DNA of 20,796 bases from an uncultured Coriobacteriaceae bacterium (GCA_900544245.1 UQUH01000031.1:1-20796), one strand, 5' to 3'. Positions 6,937 to 16,710 are shown, numbered from the stretch's first letter. Notes: generated by a model from the sequence alone, not told the origin. Numbers and translations are program-made.

Positions 6937-8288
6937 AGCTGTCCCCCATTCGTCTCGGATTCGATGAAGTCCGTGTAGACCATGCCTGAGTTGAAGGTCG
7001 CGTTATCGAGCACGCGACGGTGGAAGGGTATCGTCGTCGCGACGCCCTCGATAACGAACTCGTCAAGCGCGCGCTTGCCGCGGGCGATTGCCTCCTCGCG
7101 CGTATCACCCCACACGATGAGCTTTGCCATGAGCGAGTCATAGGTGGGCGGGATCACGTCGCCGGCACGCAGATGGGTATCGACGCGCACGCCGGGACCG
7201 CCCGGCATGTCAAAGCGCGTGATGGTGCCGGGACACGGACGGAAGTCATGCGCGGGATCCTCCGCGTTGATGCGGAACTCGATCGCGCATGCCCTGGGCG
7301 ACATGGGAGCGAGGTCGGCGCAGGTGATGGGATCGCCCGACGCGACGATGAGCTGCTGCTTGATGATGTCGACGCCCGTGATCTGCTCGGAAACCGGATG
7401 CTCGACCTGCACGCGCGTGTTCATCTCCATGAAGTAGAAGCTGCCGTCCGTGTCGAGAAGGAACTCGATGGTGCCGGCGTTGACGTAGCCGACGCCGTGC
7501 ACGGCCTTGAGGGCGGCCTCGCCCATCGCCTGGCGCGTGGACTCGTCGATGACGGGACACGGCGCCTCCTCGATGAGCTTTTGGTGACGCCGCTGAATCG
7601 AGCAATCGCGCTCGCACAGGTGCATGGCGTTGCCATGCGAATCGGCGATGACCTGAATCTCGACATGACGCGGACGGCGAATGAGCTTCTCGAGGTAGAC
7701 CTCGTCGTTGCCAAAGGCGTTGGCAGCCTCGGTACGGGCGGCGACGAACATCCTCTCGAGCTCCTCGTCGTCGTTTGCCTCGCGCATGCCCTTGCCACCG
7801 CCGCCGGCAGAGGCCTTGATGAGGACGGGGTAGCCGACCTCGTGGGCAAAGGCACGGGCCTCCTCGACGGTCTCGACCGGGCCGTCGCTTCCGGGCACCG
7901 TGGGAACCCCGAGCTCCTTCATCGTGGCCTTGGCGGCCGCCTTGTTGCCGAGAGAGTCGATGCACTCGGGAGACGGTCCGATGAAGATGATGTCGTTGTC
8001 GGCACAGGCGCGGGCAAAGTCGGCGTTCTCGGAGAGGAAACCGTAGCCAGGATGGATGGCCTGCGCACCAGTAATCTGGGCCGCTGCGATGATGTTGGGG
8101 GTGTTGAGATACGAGAGCGCCGACGGGGCCGGACCGATGCAGACGCTTTCGTCGGCCATCTCAACGGCACGCGTGTCCTTGTCGGCCTCGGAATACACGA
8201 CGACGCACTTGATGCCGAGCTCGTGGGCGGCGCGCACGACGCGCAGGGCGATTTCGCCTCGGTTGGCGATGAGGATCTTGTCAAGCAT
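6933..8288 (-). CDS. accC: Biotin carboxylase (AccC / PycA type)
   Basis: A 451-residue ATP-grasp enzyme that carboxylates the biotin on a carrier protein using bicarbonate and ATP. It starts with MLDKILIANRGEIALRVVRA, as most AccC proteins do. IHPGYGFLSEN is at 78-88, the ATP lid KASAGGGGKGM at 158-168, HQK at 235-237, and the catalytic block MEMNTRVQVEHPVSEQITG begins at 287, giving E288, N290, R292 and E296 at the same numbers as in E. coli AccC. ATG 8288 has AGGAAGG upstream at slightly long spacing. The upstream open extension is Arg-rich and not family-like. It lies 17 bp after the carboxyltransferase-AccB fusion gene and overlaps the asp23 gene by 4 bp. It could serve pyruvate carboxylase, acetyl-CoA carboxylase, or both; sequence alone does not decide. 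Confidence 0.95.
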   Translation of the reverse strand: MLDKILIANRGEIALRVVRAAHELGIKCVVVYSEADKDTRAVEMADESVCIGPAPSALSYLNTPNIIAAAQITGAQAIHPGYGFLSENADFARACADNDIIFIGPSPECIDSLGNKAAAKATMKELGVPTVPGSDGPVETVEEARAFAHEVGYPVLIKASAGGGGKGMREANDDEELERMFVAARTEAANAFGNDEVYLEKLIRRPRHVEIQVIADSHGNAMHLCERDCSIQRRHQKLIEEAPCPVIDESTRQAMGEAALKAVHGVGYVNAGTIEFLLDTDGSFYFMEMNTRVQVEHPVSEQITGVDIIKQQLIVASGDPITCADLAPMSPRACAIEFRINAEDPAHDFRPCPGTITRFDMPGGPGVRVDTHLRAGDVIPPTYDSLMAKLIVWGDTREEAIARGKRALDEFVIEGVATTIPFHRRVLDNATFNSGMVYTDFIESETNGGQL

Positions 8289-8305
8289 GCGCGATTCGGG
8301 CCTTC

Positions 8306-10180
<1,875 letters not shown>

Positions 10181-10186
10181 GTATCG

Positions 10187-10193
10187 CCTCCTT
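10187..10193 (-). promoter_or_regulatory. Strong Shine-Dalgarno fixing the GTG start of the carboxyltransferase-AccB gene
   Basis: On the minus strand AAGGAGG stands six bases before the GTG at 10180. This is the strongest ribosome site at the head of the ten-gene operon and supports GTG as the true start rather than the ATG six codons downstream. Confidence 0.8.
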
Positions 10194-10245
10194 ATCTCAA
10201 GTTGCGTGGGCTCGTCGAACCCGGAAACTAGCCATAGAGCCTTTG

Positions 10246-10274
10246 ATTATATACGAAGCGGCAGCGCTTGTGCG
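10246..10274 (-). promoter_or_regulatory. Candidate sigma-70-type promoter for the carboxyltransferase-accC-to-tsaC operon
   Basis: A perfect TATAAT lies on the minus strand at 10251-10246, within TATATAAT, in otherwise GC-rich DNA. With a 17-base spacer the -35 would be CGCACA (10274-10269), which matches TTGACA at only three of six positions. A start site near 10239 would give a leader of about 60 nt before the GTG start. No other promoter-like site was seen between here and tsaC, where the genes overlap or nearly touch, so this may drive all ten. The inverted-repeat element at 10282-10417 ends just upstream. Confidence 0.5.
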
Positions 10275-10281
10275 CACGGAT

Positions 10282-10417
10282 GACCTGAGATGACATGGAA
10301 GGGGCATCGCCCCGACGATCGCTTCCCGACAGCCCGCTTCGCGGTCTTTACGGCGCGCCCCCTTAGACCTCGGTTCTACCCCTTTCATGTCATCATCCGC
10401 GTCAAGGGGTCAGGTCT
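10282..10417. repeat. Nested inverted-repeat (REP/MITE-like) element between coaD and the carboxyltransferase operon
   Basis: Two related units lie in inverted orientation. Plus-strand GATGACATGGAAGGGG (10289-10304) pairs with CCCCTTTCATGTCATC (10379-10394) over 16 positions with one mismatch, a G-U pair in plus-strand RNA. The outer ends GACCTGA (10282-10288) and TCAGGTC (10410-10416) are also inverse complements. Inside, AGACCT (10365-10370) with AGGTCT (10412-10417) and ACCCCTT (10378-10384) with AAGGGGT (10404-10410) form an alternative hairpin, and GGGGCATCGCCCC (10301-10313) forms a small one. There is no convincing open frame. This looks like a REP pair or small non-autonomous element; a role in ending coaD transcription is possible but no T-tract follows. 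Confidence 0.5.
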
Positions 10418-10426
10418 CTTGGCATC

Positions 10427-10909
10427 CTATCCCAGACGATTGGCGAGGGCCTGGCCCACGACGGGAGGGACGATGCCTTCCGTGCTACCGTGTAACGAGG
10501 CGAGCTCCTTGGCGATGGACGACGAGACGTACATGTAGTCCGGCGATGACATGACGAAGAAGGTCTCGAGTTCGGGAGCGAGGCGAAAGTTGAGCATGGC
10601 CATCTGGAACTCGTACTCGAAGTCGGTCGTCGCGCGCAAGCCCTTTACCACGGCCGTCACCCCTATGGAGGAGGCGAAATCGACGAGCAAGTTGTCAAAG
10701 CCCATGACCTTGACGTTCGCAAGCTCGGCCGTGACCTCCCGGGCCAGCTCGACGCGCTCTTCGAGCGTGAACAACGTCCCCCCTCGCTTGCCAGTCGACG
10801 CGGCGACGCCGACGATGACCTCGTCGAACATGTCGCTCGCACGTCGGATGACGTCCAGGTGTCCGAGGGTTATGGGGTCGAAGGTTCCGGGCACAAGCAC
10901 CCTATGCAT
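10427..10909 (-). CDS. coaD: Phosphopantetheine adenylyltransferase
   Basis: A 160-residue nucleotidyltransferase converting 4'-phosphopantetheine and ATP to dephospho-CoA, the penultimate step of CoA synthesis. VPGTFDPITLGHLDVI (6-21) carries the TxGH motif (T14, H17). LLVDFA, VVKGLRATTDFEYEFQMAMLN and YMYVSSSIAKELASLHG are the other CoaD blocks, all in order and at usual length. ATG 10909 lies inside the end of rsmD, an 8-bp overlap, so the two are probably co-translated; rsmD-coaD is a widely conserved pair. It is the last gene of the asp23-fakA-fakB-recG-rsmD-coaD operon. The inverted-repeat element follows its stop after 9 bp. Confidence 0.96.
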   Translation of the reverse strand: MHRVLVPGTFDPITLGHLDVIRRASDMFDEVIVGVAASTGKRGGTLFTLEERVELAREVTAELANVKVMGFDNLLVDFASSIGVTAVVKGLRATTDFEYEFQMAMLNFRLAPELETFFVMSSPDYMYVSSSIAKELASLHGSTEGIVPPVVGQALANRLG

Positions 10910-11510
10910 GACAATCCTCGCGTTCGTCGTACTTCAGGTAGGTCACTCCGATTTTGCCATACTTCTTCTGGCCATCGAGCGCGAAGCGTCCACCGGAGGC
11001 AAACTCCTCGGCGACCGCCTGCCTGTCGTCGAGGGCGTGCTCGTAGACGATGAGGCAGCCATCGGCAAGCTGGCCGTGGTCATCCAGGGCCACGAGCAGG
11101 TCACGGACAAGCGCCGCCTGCTCGGCGTAGGGAGGATCGAGCAGGACGAGCGAAAAACGGGCCGACGGCACCAGGGCATGGCGTTCGGCGGCTTCGAAGA
11201 CGTCGCCGGCGATGACACGCACACGTGGGGCCTTCAGACCGAGCGTGGAGAGGTTCTTCTCGAGGACGGCACGGGCCGCGCGATCACGCTCGACGAAGGT
11301 GCAGCTCGCGGCGCCGCGCGAGAGCGCCTCGATGCCGAGCGCCCCACTACCCGCGAAGGCGTCGAGCACGATGACGTCGGTCAGGTCTGGCAGACGTGAG
11401 TACACGGACGAGAAGATGGACTCGCGCACGCGATCGGTCGTGGGACGGGTGGTCCTCTCGCTCGGGCTGTCGATGACGCGACCGCCGAACTCCCCCGCGA
11501 TGATCCTCAT
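10902..11510 (-). CDS. rsmD: 16S rRNA (guanine966-N2)-methyltransferase RsmD
   Basis: A 202-residue SAM-dependent methyltransferase that modifies G966 of 16S rRNA in the 30S subunit. It opens with MRIIAGEFGGRVIDSP, has TRPTTDRVRESIFS (21-34), the SAM-binding VLDAFAGSGALGIEALSRGA (48-67) and the catalytic DPPY at 125-128. An open extension of 86 codons upstream lies within recG and is Ser/Pro/Arg-rich shadow sequence; ATG 11510 is exactly where the family begins and lies 1 bp after the recG stop. It overlaps coaD by 8 bp. Length and motifs are standard. Confidence 0.95.
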   Translation of the reverse strand: MRIIAGEFGGRVIDSPSERTTRPTTDRVRESIFSSVYSRLPDLTDVIVLDAFAGSGALGIEALSRGAASCTFVERDRAARAVLEKNLSTLGLKAPRVRVIAGDVFEAAERHALVPSARFSLVLLDPPYAEQAALVRDLLVALDDHGQLADGCLIVYEHALDDRQAVAEEFASGGRFALDGQKKYGKIGVTYLKYDEREDCHA

Positions 11511-11511
11511 G

Positions 11512-13671
11512 TCATGCCCCCTTGCTCGATGTCTCGTCCAGATTCGCAAACGTGCGCTCGATATCGGCGGCGAGCGCCCGATGACCGGGATCGCGCAGGT
11601 CGGGATCGGCCTCGAGGAGCTCGAGCGCGTCGGCATGGGCGCAGGCGATGAGCTGCGCGTCATCGATGACGTTGACGAGCTTGAGGGTCTCAGCACCATG
11701 CTGCCTGCTGCCGAGCACGTCACCCTCGTGTCGGGTGCGCAAGTCGGCCTCGGCAAGCTCGAAGCCATCCGTGGTGCTCACGAAGGCGTCCATGCGCGCC
11801 TGGGTTTCGGTATCGTCCTTGCCGGGATCTGCCACGAGAAAGACCGTTCCGGGATGCTCGCCGCGGCCCACGCGGCCACGCAGCTGGTGCAACTGCGAGA
11901 GGCCGAAGCGCTCGGCGTCCTCGATGAGCATCATGGTCGCGTTGGGCACGTCGACGCCAACCTCGACGACCGTCGTGGCGACGAGCACGTCAATCGAGCC
12001 CTCGTTGAACGCATCCATGACCTCCTGCTTTTCCGCGGCGCTCATGCGTCCCGTGAGCAGTCCCACGTGATAACCGGAGAAGACCTCGCGTTGCAGGCGG
12101 GTGGCCTCCTGCTCGGCGGCCCTGGGGTCGGAGATGTCGCTTCCCTGCGCAAGCGAGGAGAAGAGCGTGCCGTCCTCGGCACGTTCGGCCCGGCTTTCGC
12201 GCGAAAGCCCCACGAGCGGGCAGATGACGTATGCCTGGCGTCCCTGGGAAAGCGCCTCCCTCATCGCCTCGTAGGCCCTCCCCCGCGCATCGCGCGAGAC
12301 GAGCTCGGTGCGCGTGGGCGTGACGTTGCCCGGTCGAATGCGAATGTAGCTCGTGTCCAGGTCACCGTACAGGGTAAGCGCGAGCGTGCGCGGGATGGGC
12401 GTGGCCGTCATGACGAGCAGGTCGCAACCCGGCCCCTTCATGCGCAGGGCCGCGCGCTGGTTGACGCCGAAGCGATGTTGTTCGTCGATGATGACGAGCG
12501 ACAGGTGCGCGAAGCTCACCTTGGGCTCGATGAGTGCGTGCGTGCCGAAGAGCACCTGGAGGCTTCCCTCGGCCGCAGCGCCGAGCAGGCGCTCGCGCTC
12601 CTCGGGGGGCGTGGCACCCGTAAGGATGCCCCAGCTTATGTCCGCGGCATCGAAAAGCGGTCCGAGCTTGCTCGTGTACTGGCGCGCGAGCACTTCCGTC
12701 GGCGCCATCATGGCCGCCTGGCAACCGCTGTCGGCGCTTAACGCCAAGGCGAACGCGGCGACGATGGTCTTGCCCGTTCCGACATCTCCCAAGAGCATGC
12801 GGTTCATGCTGCGTTCGGCGCACATGTCCGCTTCTATGTCCGCGATGGCGGATTCCTGTTCATCGGTCAACGCGAAGGGCAGCTGCGCGCGCAGGCTCTC
12901 GACGCGTCGTCCCGACACGTGCACGGTTGGCGCGGCATCGAGCGTCTCGGCGCGGCGCAGGCGCATCATCTCGATCTGCAAGCGCAGGACTTCCTCGTAG
13001 GCTAGGCGCTTGCGCGCCTGGAGCATCTGTGCGCGATTCTCTGGAAAGTGTATGTGGCGCAACGCCACCTTCTTGCCGACGAGTCCATGACGCATGCGCA
13101 GACAGGCGGGCAACGGATCCTCGATATCGGCGGTCTGCTCGAGCGCGTTGGCGATAAAACGCCGCATCCACGTCGTCGAGATGCCCTCGGTCGTGGGATG
13201 CACGGCAATCATCTGGGCAGGACGCGCCTCTCCCTGGCCCGGCTCGCCCAGGAAGGCGACATAGGGACTGTTCATGCGCTTGAAACCATACTCGAAGGTG
13301 ACCTTACCGGAAAAGGCCACGCGCATGCCGCGCTCGAACTTCGCGCTCATCCAGGGCTGCCTGAACCAGGTCGCCATGATGATGCCCGTGCCATCGAAGA
13401 TGGAGACCTCGAGGATGTGCAGGCGCCGACGCGGTTGCTTCTCGACGACCTCGTCAACGGTGCCCGTGACGGTAACGAATTGGCCGATGGGGGCTCGTGC
13501 CGCCGTCTCGACATTGGATAGGTCGACATAGCGACGTGGATAGTTCCCGAGAAGGTCACGTACCGTTCTGATGCCCATCTTGGCAAGATTCTTCGCACGT
13601 GCCGGGCTCACGGCACGCACCTTGTCGACATCACGGTCGAGCAAGAAGTCGGAATCCCCGCGCGATGACAT
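11512..13671 (-). CDS. recG: ATP-dependent DNA helicase RecG
   Basis: A 719-residue superfamily 2 helicase that regresses stalled forks and branch-migrates Holliday junctions. The N-terminal wedge/OB domain includes IGQFVTVTGTVDEV (62-75). Helicase motifs: Walker A LLGDVGTGKT (293-302; the usual Ser is Thr), MMAPTEVLARQ (321-331), DEQH (396-399) followed by RFGVNQR, TATPIPRTLALT (422-433), GLLTGRMSAAEK (537-548), VATTVVEVGVDVPNA (564-578) and QLRGRVGRG (597-605). Residues about 489-522 are longer than in many RecG proteins and rich in Glu, Arg and Ser. ATG 13671 shares one base with the degV stop (TAATG), implying coupling. recG downstream of a yloU-yloV pair is the arrangement known from Bacillus. 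Confidence 0.96.
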   Translation of the reverse strand: MSSRGDSDFLLDRDVDKVRAVSPARAKNLAKMGIRTVRDLLGNYPRRYVDLSNVETAARAPIGQFVTVTGTVDEVVEKQPRRRLHILEVSIFDGTGIIMATWFRQPWMSAKFERGMRVAFSGKVTFEYGFKRMNSPYVAFLGEPGQGEARPAQMIAVHPTTEGISTTWMRRFIANALEQTADIEDPLPACLRMRHGLVGKKVALRHIHFPENRAQMLQARKRLAYEEVLRLQIEMMRLRRAETLDAAPTVHVSGRRVESLRAQLPFALTDEQESAIADIEADMCAERSMNRMLLGDVGTGKTIVAAFALALSADSGCQAAMMAPTEVLARQYTSKLGPLFDAADISWGILTGATPPEERERLLGAAAEGSLQVLFGTHALIEPKVSFAHLSLVIIDEQHRFGVNQRAALRMKGPGCDLLVMTATPIPRTLALTLYGDLDTSYIRIRPGNVTPTRTELVSRDARGRAYEAMREALSQGRQAYVICPLVGLSRESRAERAEDGTLFSSLAQGSDISDPRAAEQEATRLQREVFSGYHVGLLTGRMSAAEKQEVMDAFNEGSIDVLVATTVVEVGVDVPNATMMLIEDAERFGLSQLHQLRGRVGRGEHPGTVFLVADPGKDDTETQARMDAFVSTTDGFELAEADLRTRHEGDVLGSRQHGAETLKLVNVIDDAQLIACAHADALELLEADPDLRDPGHRALAADIERTFANLDETSSKGA

Positions 13672-14567
13672 TACGCGAGCCCCAGCACCCGTTCGTCTTG
13701 CGGAATGTAGGCGAATCCGAAGCAACCGGTCGAGACGTGCGTGGTGATGACGGGACCGACCATGCGCACACCCACCTCGAGCAAGTTGACGCCCGCCTCA
13801 ATCATGGCCTCGCGCAGCTCGTCGACGCCGGCCATGTTGCGCGTATGGGCAAAGCAGCACTCGAGCGGACCAAAGCGGCTTTCGAGCTCCCTGTAGCGAT
13901 CGACGAGCTTGGTGACGGCGCGCCTGGGTGACTTCGCCTTGCCGAACATCTCGACCTCGCCTTCCGGATCGACCGTGAGAAGCGGCTTGATCTTGAGCAG
14001 CGCTGCGGCAAGACCGGTGGCCTTGCCGGTACGACCCCCCTTGACGAGGTTGCGAAGCTTGTCGAGCATGAAGCAGATGCTCGTCTTCCCCTCGAGGTCA
14101 TGGGCGGCCTCGACGAGCTCATCGAACCCCAGGCCATATTCGCGCAACTGCGCGATGCGCCGCACGAAGAGGAACTGGGCGACGGTGTTGCAATGCGTGT
14201 CGATGACCTCGACGGGAACGGGGGCACTCTCGGCCGCCATTTGGGCAGTATGAACGGTTCCCGACATGCTCGAGGAGATGTGCAACGAAATTATGTGCGT
14301 GTATCCCTCCAGGGCAAGGTCGGTGTACATCTGCGCGAACTCGAGCAAAGGGGGCATGGACGTACCGGGGAGCTCGTCGCAGGCGACGATGTAATCGTAG
14401 AAGGCCTCGATGTTCTCGGGCGTGTTGTCCTCGGGAAAATGCGTTCCGTCAGGCTCGATGACCCTGAGGTGCACGCACTTGACGCCGATCTCCGCAAGCT
14501 CGGCGTCCGACGCATCGCATGCGTTATCGGTTACGATCGCGATTTTCTCGGTCTGCATATTCCGCAT
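13671..14567 (-). CDS. fakB: DegV family fatty-acid-binding protein (FakB)
   Basis: A 298-residue DegV protein. DegV/FakB proteins hold a fatty acid while the kinase FakA phosphorylates it to acyl-phosphate for phospholipid synthesis. KIAIVTDNACDAS (8-20), PGTSMPPLLEFAQMY (67-81), IISLHISSSMSGT (92-104) and GGRTGKATGLAAALLKIKPLLTVD (177-200) match the family, and GPVITTHVSTGCFGF (271-285) supplies the late His. The segment VIDTHCNTVAQFL (121-133) departs from the usual VIDS(K)xASMGLG, suggesting an altered acyl-binding pocket. ATG 14567 is preferred with AGGTG upstream; ATG 14558 or GTG 14576 cannot be excluded. It lies directly after fakA and its stop is fused to the recG start. A partner role with FakA is inferred from adjacency; which fatty acid it prefers is unknown. 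Confidence 0.88.
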   Translation of the reverse strand: MRNMQTEKIAIVTDNACDASDAELAEIGVKCVHLRVIEPDGTHFPEDNTPENIEAFYDYIVACDELPGTSMPPLLEFAQMYTDLALEGYTHIISLHISSSMSGTVHTAQMAAESAPVPVEVIDTHCNTVAQFLFVRRIAQLREYGLGFDELVEAAHDLEGKTSICFMLDKLRNLVKGGRTGKATGLAAALLKIKPLLTVDPEGEVEMFGKAKSPRRAVTKLVDRYRELESRFGPLECCFAHTRNMAGVDELREAMIEAGVNLLEVGVRMVGPVITTHVSTGCFGFAYIPQDERVLGLA

Positions 14568-14576
14568 CACCCACAC

Positions 14577-16211
14577 CTACTCGATCGAGAAAACGATGGG
14601 ATACAGAGGCTGCTCGCCACGCTGCGCGTCGACCTCGAGGTCGGGATGCAGTTCCTCGACTCGCTCGACGAGCCTCTCGAAATCATCCTGCGCGAGGTCC
14701 TGACCGGCGAGCAACGTGAGCGAGTCGAGGTCATCGTCGAGTGCGTCAACGAGAGCGAGCGTGACCTCCTCGACGCTCGAGCCGACGACATCGAGCGAAC
14801 CGTCGGCGATGCCGATAATGTCATCGGGGCGAATCGCGCGACCATCCGAGGTCTTGGAGTCCTTGATCGCCGTCGTGACCTCGCCGCACCTGACCTCGTC
14901 GAGCACTTCACACATGGCCTCGGCGTTCTCCTCGAGATCGCCGTCCAAGTCGGCGACGAGCATCGCCGAAAACGATGCGGGCACCGAGGTCGTGGGCACG
15001 ACCCTGCAGGGGATATCGGCGTTCTCGGCTGCGGCGTTGGCGGCCATGATGATGTTCTTGTTGTTGGGGAGCAGAATCGCCGCGTCCGCATTGACGTGCT
15101 CGATGGCGTCGAGCAGGTCACGCGTCGAGGGATTCATGGTCTGGCCGCCGGAGACGACGTAGTCGACGCCGAGCGAGCGCAGGATGTTCGCCATGCCCTC
15201 GCCTGCGGCGACCGCGATGAACGCGAGGGGCTTGCGCTGTTCCGAATCACCGGAACCGAGCGCCGCCTCATCCGCGGCAATGCCGTCGGCACGCTCCTCG
15301 CTCTCGAGCACCATGTTGTGGATGAAGACCTCGGAAACCTGGCCGCGGTCGGTCATGTAGGTGAGCACCGTGCCCGGCGTGTCCGTGTGCACGTGCACCT
15401 TGAAATCGGGATGGGCGCCGACGAGCAGTTCGCAATCGCCGAGCGAGGCGAGGAAATCGAGGGTTTCGGCAACGTCGACCTCGTCGCTATGCAGCAGGAA
15501 CTCCGTGCAGTACATGTAGTCGGAACCGGCCCAGTCACGCACGTGCTCTATGGCCACCTTCGCCTCGGCGTGCGTGAAGTCCTCCGCAGAGGCAAGATGG
15601 GCTTGCTCGCCGGTCAACGCCGCGATGAAGCTCTGGATGAGGATGGTCAGGCCAAAGCCGCCGGAATCGACGACGCCGTTTTCCTTGAGAACGGGCAGCA
15701 GCTCCGGCGTGCGCTTGACAGAGGCGAGCGCCTCCTCGGAAATGAGATGCAGCGTCGCCGTGACGTCGAGACCATCGGCATTTGCCTGTTGCGCGACGGT
15801 CGAGCAATCCTCGAGCACCGTGAGAATCGTCCCCTTCACCGGCTTTCTGACAGCCTGGAAGGCGACCTCGACGGCACGGGCCATTGCGTTCGCGACCGTC
15901 TCGGTGCTGAATTCGGTGACATCGGCAAGCCCCTCGCACAGGCCACGCAGGATCTGACTGGTGATGACGCCGGAATTGCCACGGGCGCCCATGAGCGAGC
16001 CATGGGTCACGGCCTTGCGCAAGGCGGCTCCATCGGCATTGGGCGGAAGCGCGGCAACCTCGCGGGCAACGGACTCCATCGTGAGCGACATGTTGGTTCC
16101 CGTGTCGCCATCGGGAACCGGAAAGACGTTCAGGCGGTTGATCTCCTCCTTGCGCGAGGAGAGCTCCGCCGAGGCGGTTGCGATGCATGCGCGAATATCG
16201 TCAATGTTCAT
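14577..16211 (-). CDS. fakA: Fatty acid kinase FakA (DAK2 domain, YloV-like)
   Basis: A 544-residue protein of typical FakA length. The N-terminal DhaL/DAK2 ATP-binding domain (1 to about 200) has NVFPVPDGDTGTNM (28-41) with Mg-binding D34 and D36, HGSLMGARGNSGVITSQILRG (70-90) and VVDSGGFGL (180-188). The middle domain has C235 (YMYCTEF) and H273/H275 (KVHVH), matching the zinc ligands I recall for S. aureus FakA. The C-terminal FakB-interacting domain (about 340-544) includes VVSGGQTMNPSTRDLL and LLPNNKNI. FakA phosphorylates fatty acids bound to FakB, allowing use of exogenous acyl chains. ATG 16211 has CGGGGA upstream. It follows the asp23 gene by 39 bp and abuts fakB, a natural kinase-carrier pair. 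Confidence 0.93.
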   Translation of the reverse strand: MNIDDIRACIATASAELSSRKEEINRLNVFPVPDGDTGTNMSLTMESVAREVAALPPNADGAALRKAVTHGSLMGARGNSGVITSQILRGLCEGLADVTEFSTETVANAMARAVEVAFQAVRKPVKGTILTVLEDCSTVAQQANADGLDVTATLHLISEEALASVKRTPELLPVLKENGVVDSGGFGLTILIQSFIAALTGEQAHLASAEDFTHAEAKVAIEHVRDWAGSDYMYCTEFLLHSDEVDVAETLDFLASLGDCELLVGAHPDFKVHVHTDTPGTVLTYMTDRGQVSEVFIHNMVLESEERADGIAADEAALGSGDSEQRKPLAFIAVAAGEGMANILRSLGVDYVVSGGQTMNPSTRDLLDAIEHVNADAAILLPNNKNIIMAANAAAENADIPCRVVPTTSVPASFSAMLVADLDGDLEENAEAMCEVLDEVRCGEVTTAIKDSKTSDGRAIRPDDIIGIADGSLDVVGSSVEEVTLALVDALDDDLDSLTLLAGQDLAQDDFERLVERVEELHPDLEVDAQRGEQPLYPIVFSIE

Positions 16212-16250
16212 GGATGTATCCCCGTTGAGTAGTTTTGGCTTACAAGTTGG

Positions 16251-16598
16251 CTAATCGCGGACCTTGACGCCCTGCACGTGAATGTTGACCTCGTGGACGG
16301 GAAGCTGCGCCCCGTCCTCGAGCACAAACTTGACCTTGTCCGCAAGCATGCGGCTCACCTCGGCCAGGTTGGTGCCGTGCTCGATGATGACGTAGAGGTC
16401 CATATCTATGGCACCATCGACCATCTCGACGTTGATGCCACGACGTAGACGGCTCGCGGGCAGCAGCTTGGCGATGCCGTCGGACAGCGTCGGTGCGGCC
16501 ATGCCCACGACACCGTAGCTCTCGAGGGCGGCATAGCCGGCCAAGTCGGCGATGACATCCTCGGCGATGGTAAGTTCGCCGGCAATCTCGTCAGCCAT
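16251..16598 (-). CDS. Asp23/Gls24 family protein, YloU-like
   Basis: A 115-residue Asp23/Gls24 (DUF322) protein: GELTIAEDVIADLAGYAALESYGVVGMA (7-34), then RLRRGINVEMVDGAIDMDLYVIIEHGTNLAEVSRMLADKV in outline (50-90) and VHEVNIHVQGVKV at the end. There is no membrane segment. ATG 16598 is chosen over TTG 16604 because AAGGAG lies seven bases before the ATG but would sit one base before the TTG. It is the first gene of the fakA-fakB-recG-rsmD-coaD operon. Bacillus yloU precedes yloV (fakA) in the same way, although the ribosomal gene rpmB that flanks it there is replaced by the MGMT-like gene. The function is unknown; a link to membrane-lipid metabolism is inferred from the conserved fakA neighbour. 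Confidence 0.9.
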   Translation of the reverse strand: MADEIAGELTIAEDVIADLAGYAALESYGVVGMAAPTLSDGIAKLLPASRLRRGINVEMVDGAIDMDLYVIIEHGTNLAEVSRMLADKVKFVLEDGAQLPVHEVNIHVQGVKVRD

Positions 16599-16638
16599 AT
16601 GCAAGCTCCTTCATAGTTGGAATCACATAGATTTTGTA

Positions 16639-16672
16639 ATTGTAATTCAGGCGACACTCCGTTCACAGTCAA
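16639..16672 (-). promoter_or_regulatory. Weak candidate promoter for the asp23-fakA-fakB-recG-rsmD-coaD operon
   Basis: In the divergent intergenic region (16599-16722) the minus strand has TTGACT (16672-16667) and TACAAT (16644-16639), but 22 bases separate them, too far for a standard pair. The AT-rich tandem TGTAATTGTAATT (plus strand, 16635-16647 region) stands out in GC-rich DNA and may be a promoter core or operator. A promoter must exist here because the operon's first gene starts at 16598 and the neighbour is divergent. Confidence 0.3.
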
Positions 16673-16693
16673 CCATGCAATTTTGCGTATACT
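16662..16693 (+). promoter_or_regulatory. Candidate promoter of the MGMT-like gene
   Basis: Plus-strand TTCACA (16662-16667) matches TTGACA at five of six positions, and TATACT (16688-16693) matches TATAAT at five of six, but the spacer is 20 bases, longer than optimal. If the -10 is right, transcription would begin near 16700, downstream of the ATG at 16675. That would leave the TTG at 16723 as the usable start. Confidence 0.35.
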
Positions 16694-16710
16694 TTCTTGA
16701 AAATGAAGAT

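Noticed and set aside
10301..10313. GGGGCATCGCCCC hairpin considered as the coaD operon terminator
   Set aside because: The stem is only 5 bp and on the minus strand is followed by TTCCATG rather than a T-tract; it is better described as part of the repeat element.
10290..10538. Short plus-strand frames in the coaD-carboxyltransferase gap
   Set aside because: No ribosome site or family similarity, and the sequence is taken up by inverted repeats and the end of coaD.
14100..16232. A 710-codon plus-strand open frame antisense to fakA and fakB
   Set aside because: FakA and FakB motifs are unambiguous on the minus strand; the plus-strand frame is rich in Arg, Gly, His and Asp with no recognisable domain and no ribosome site at its start.
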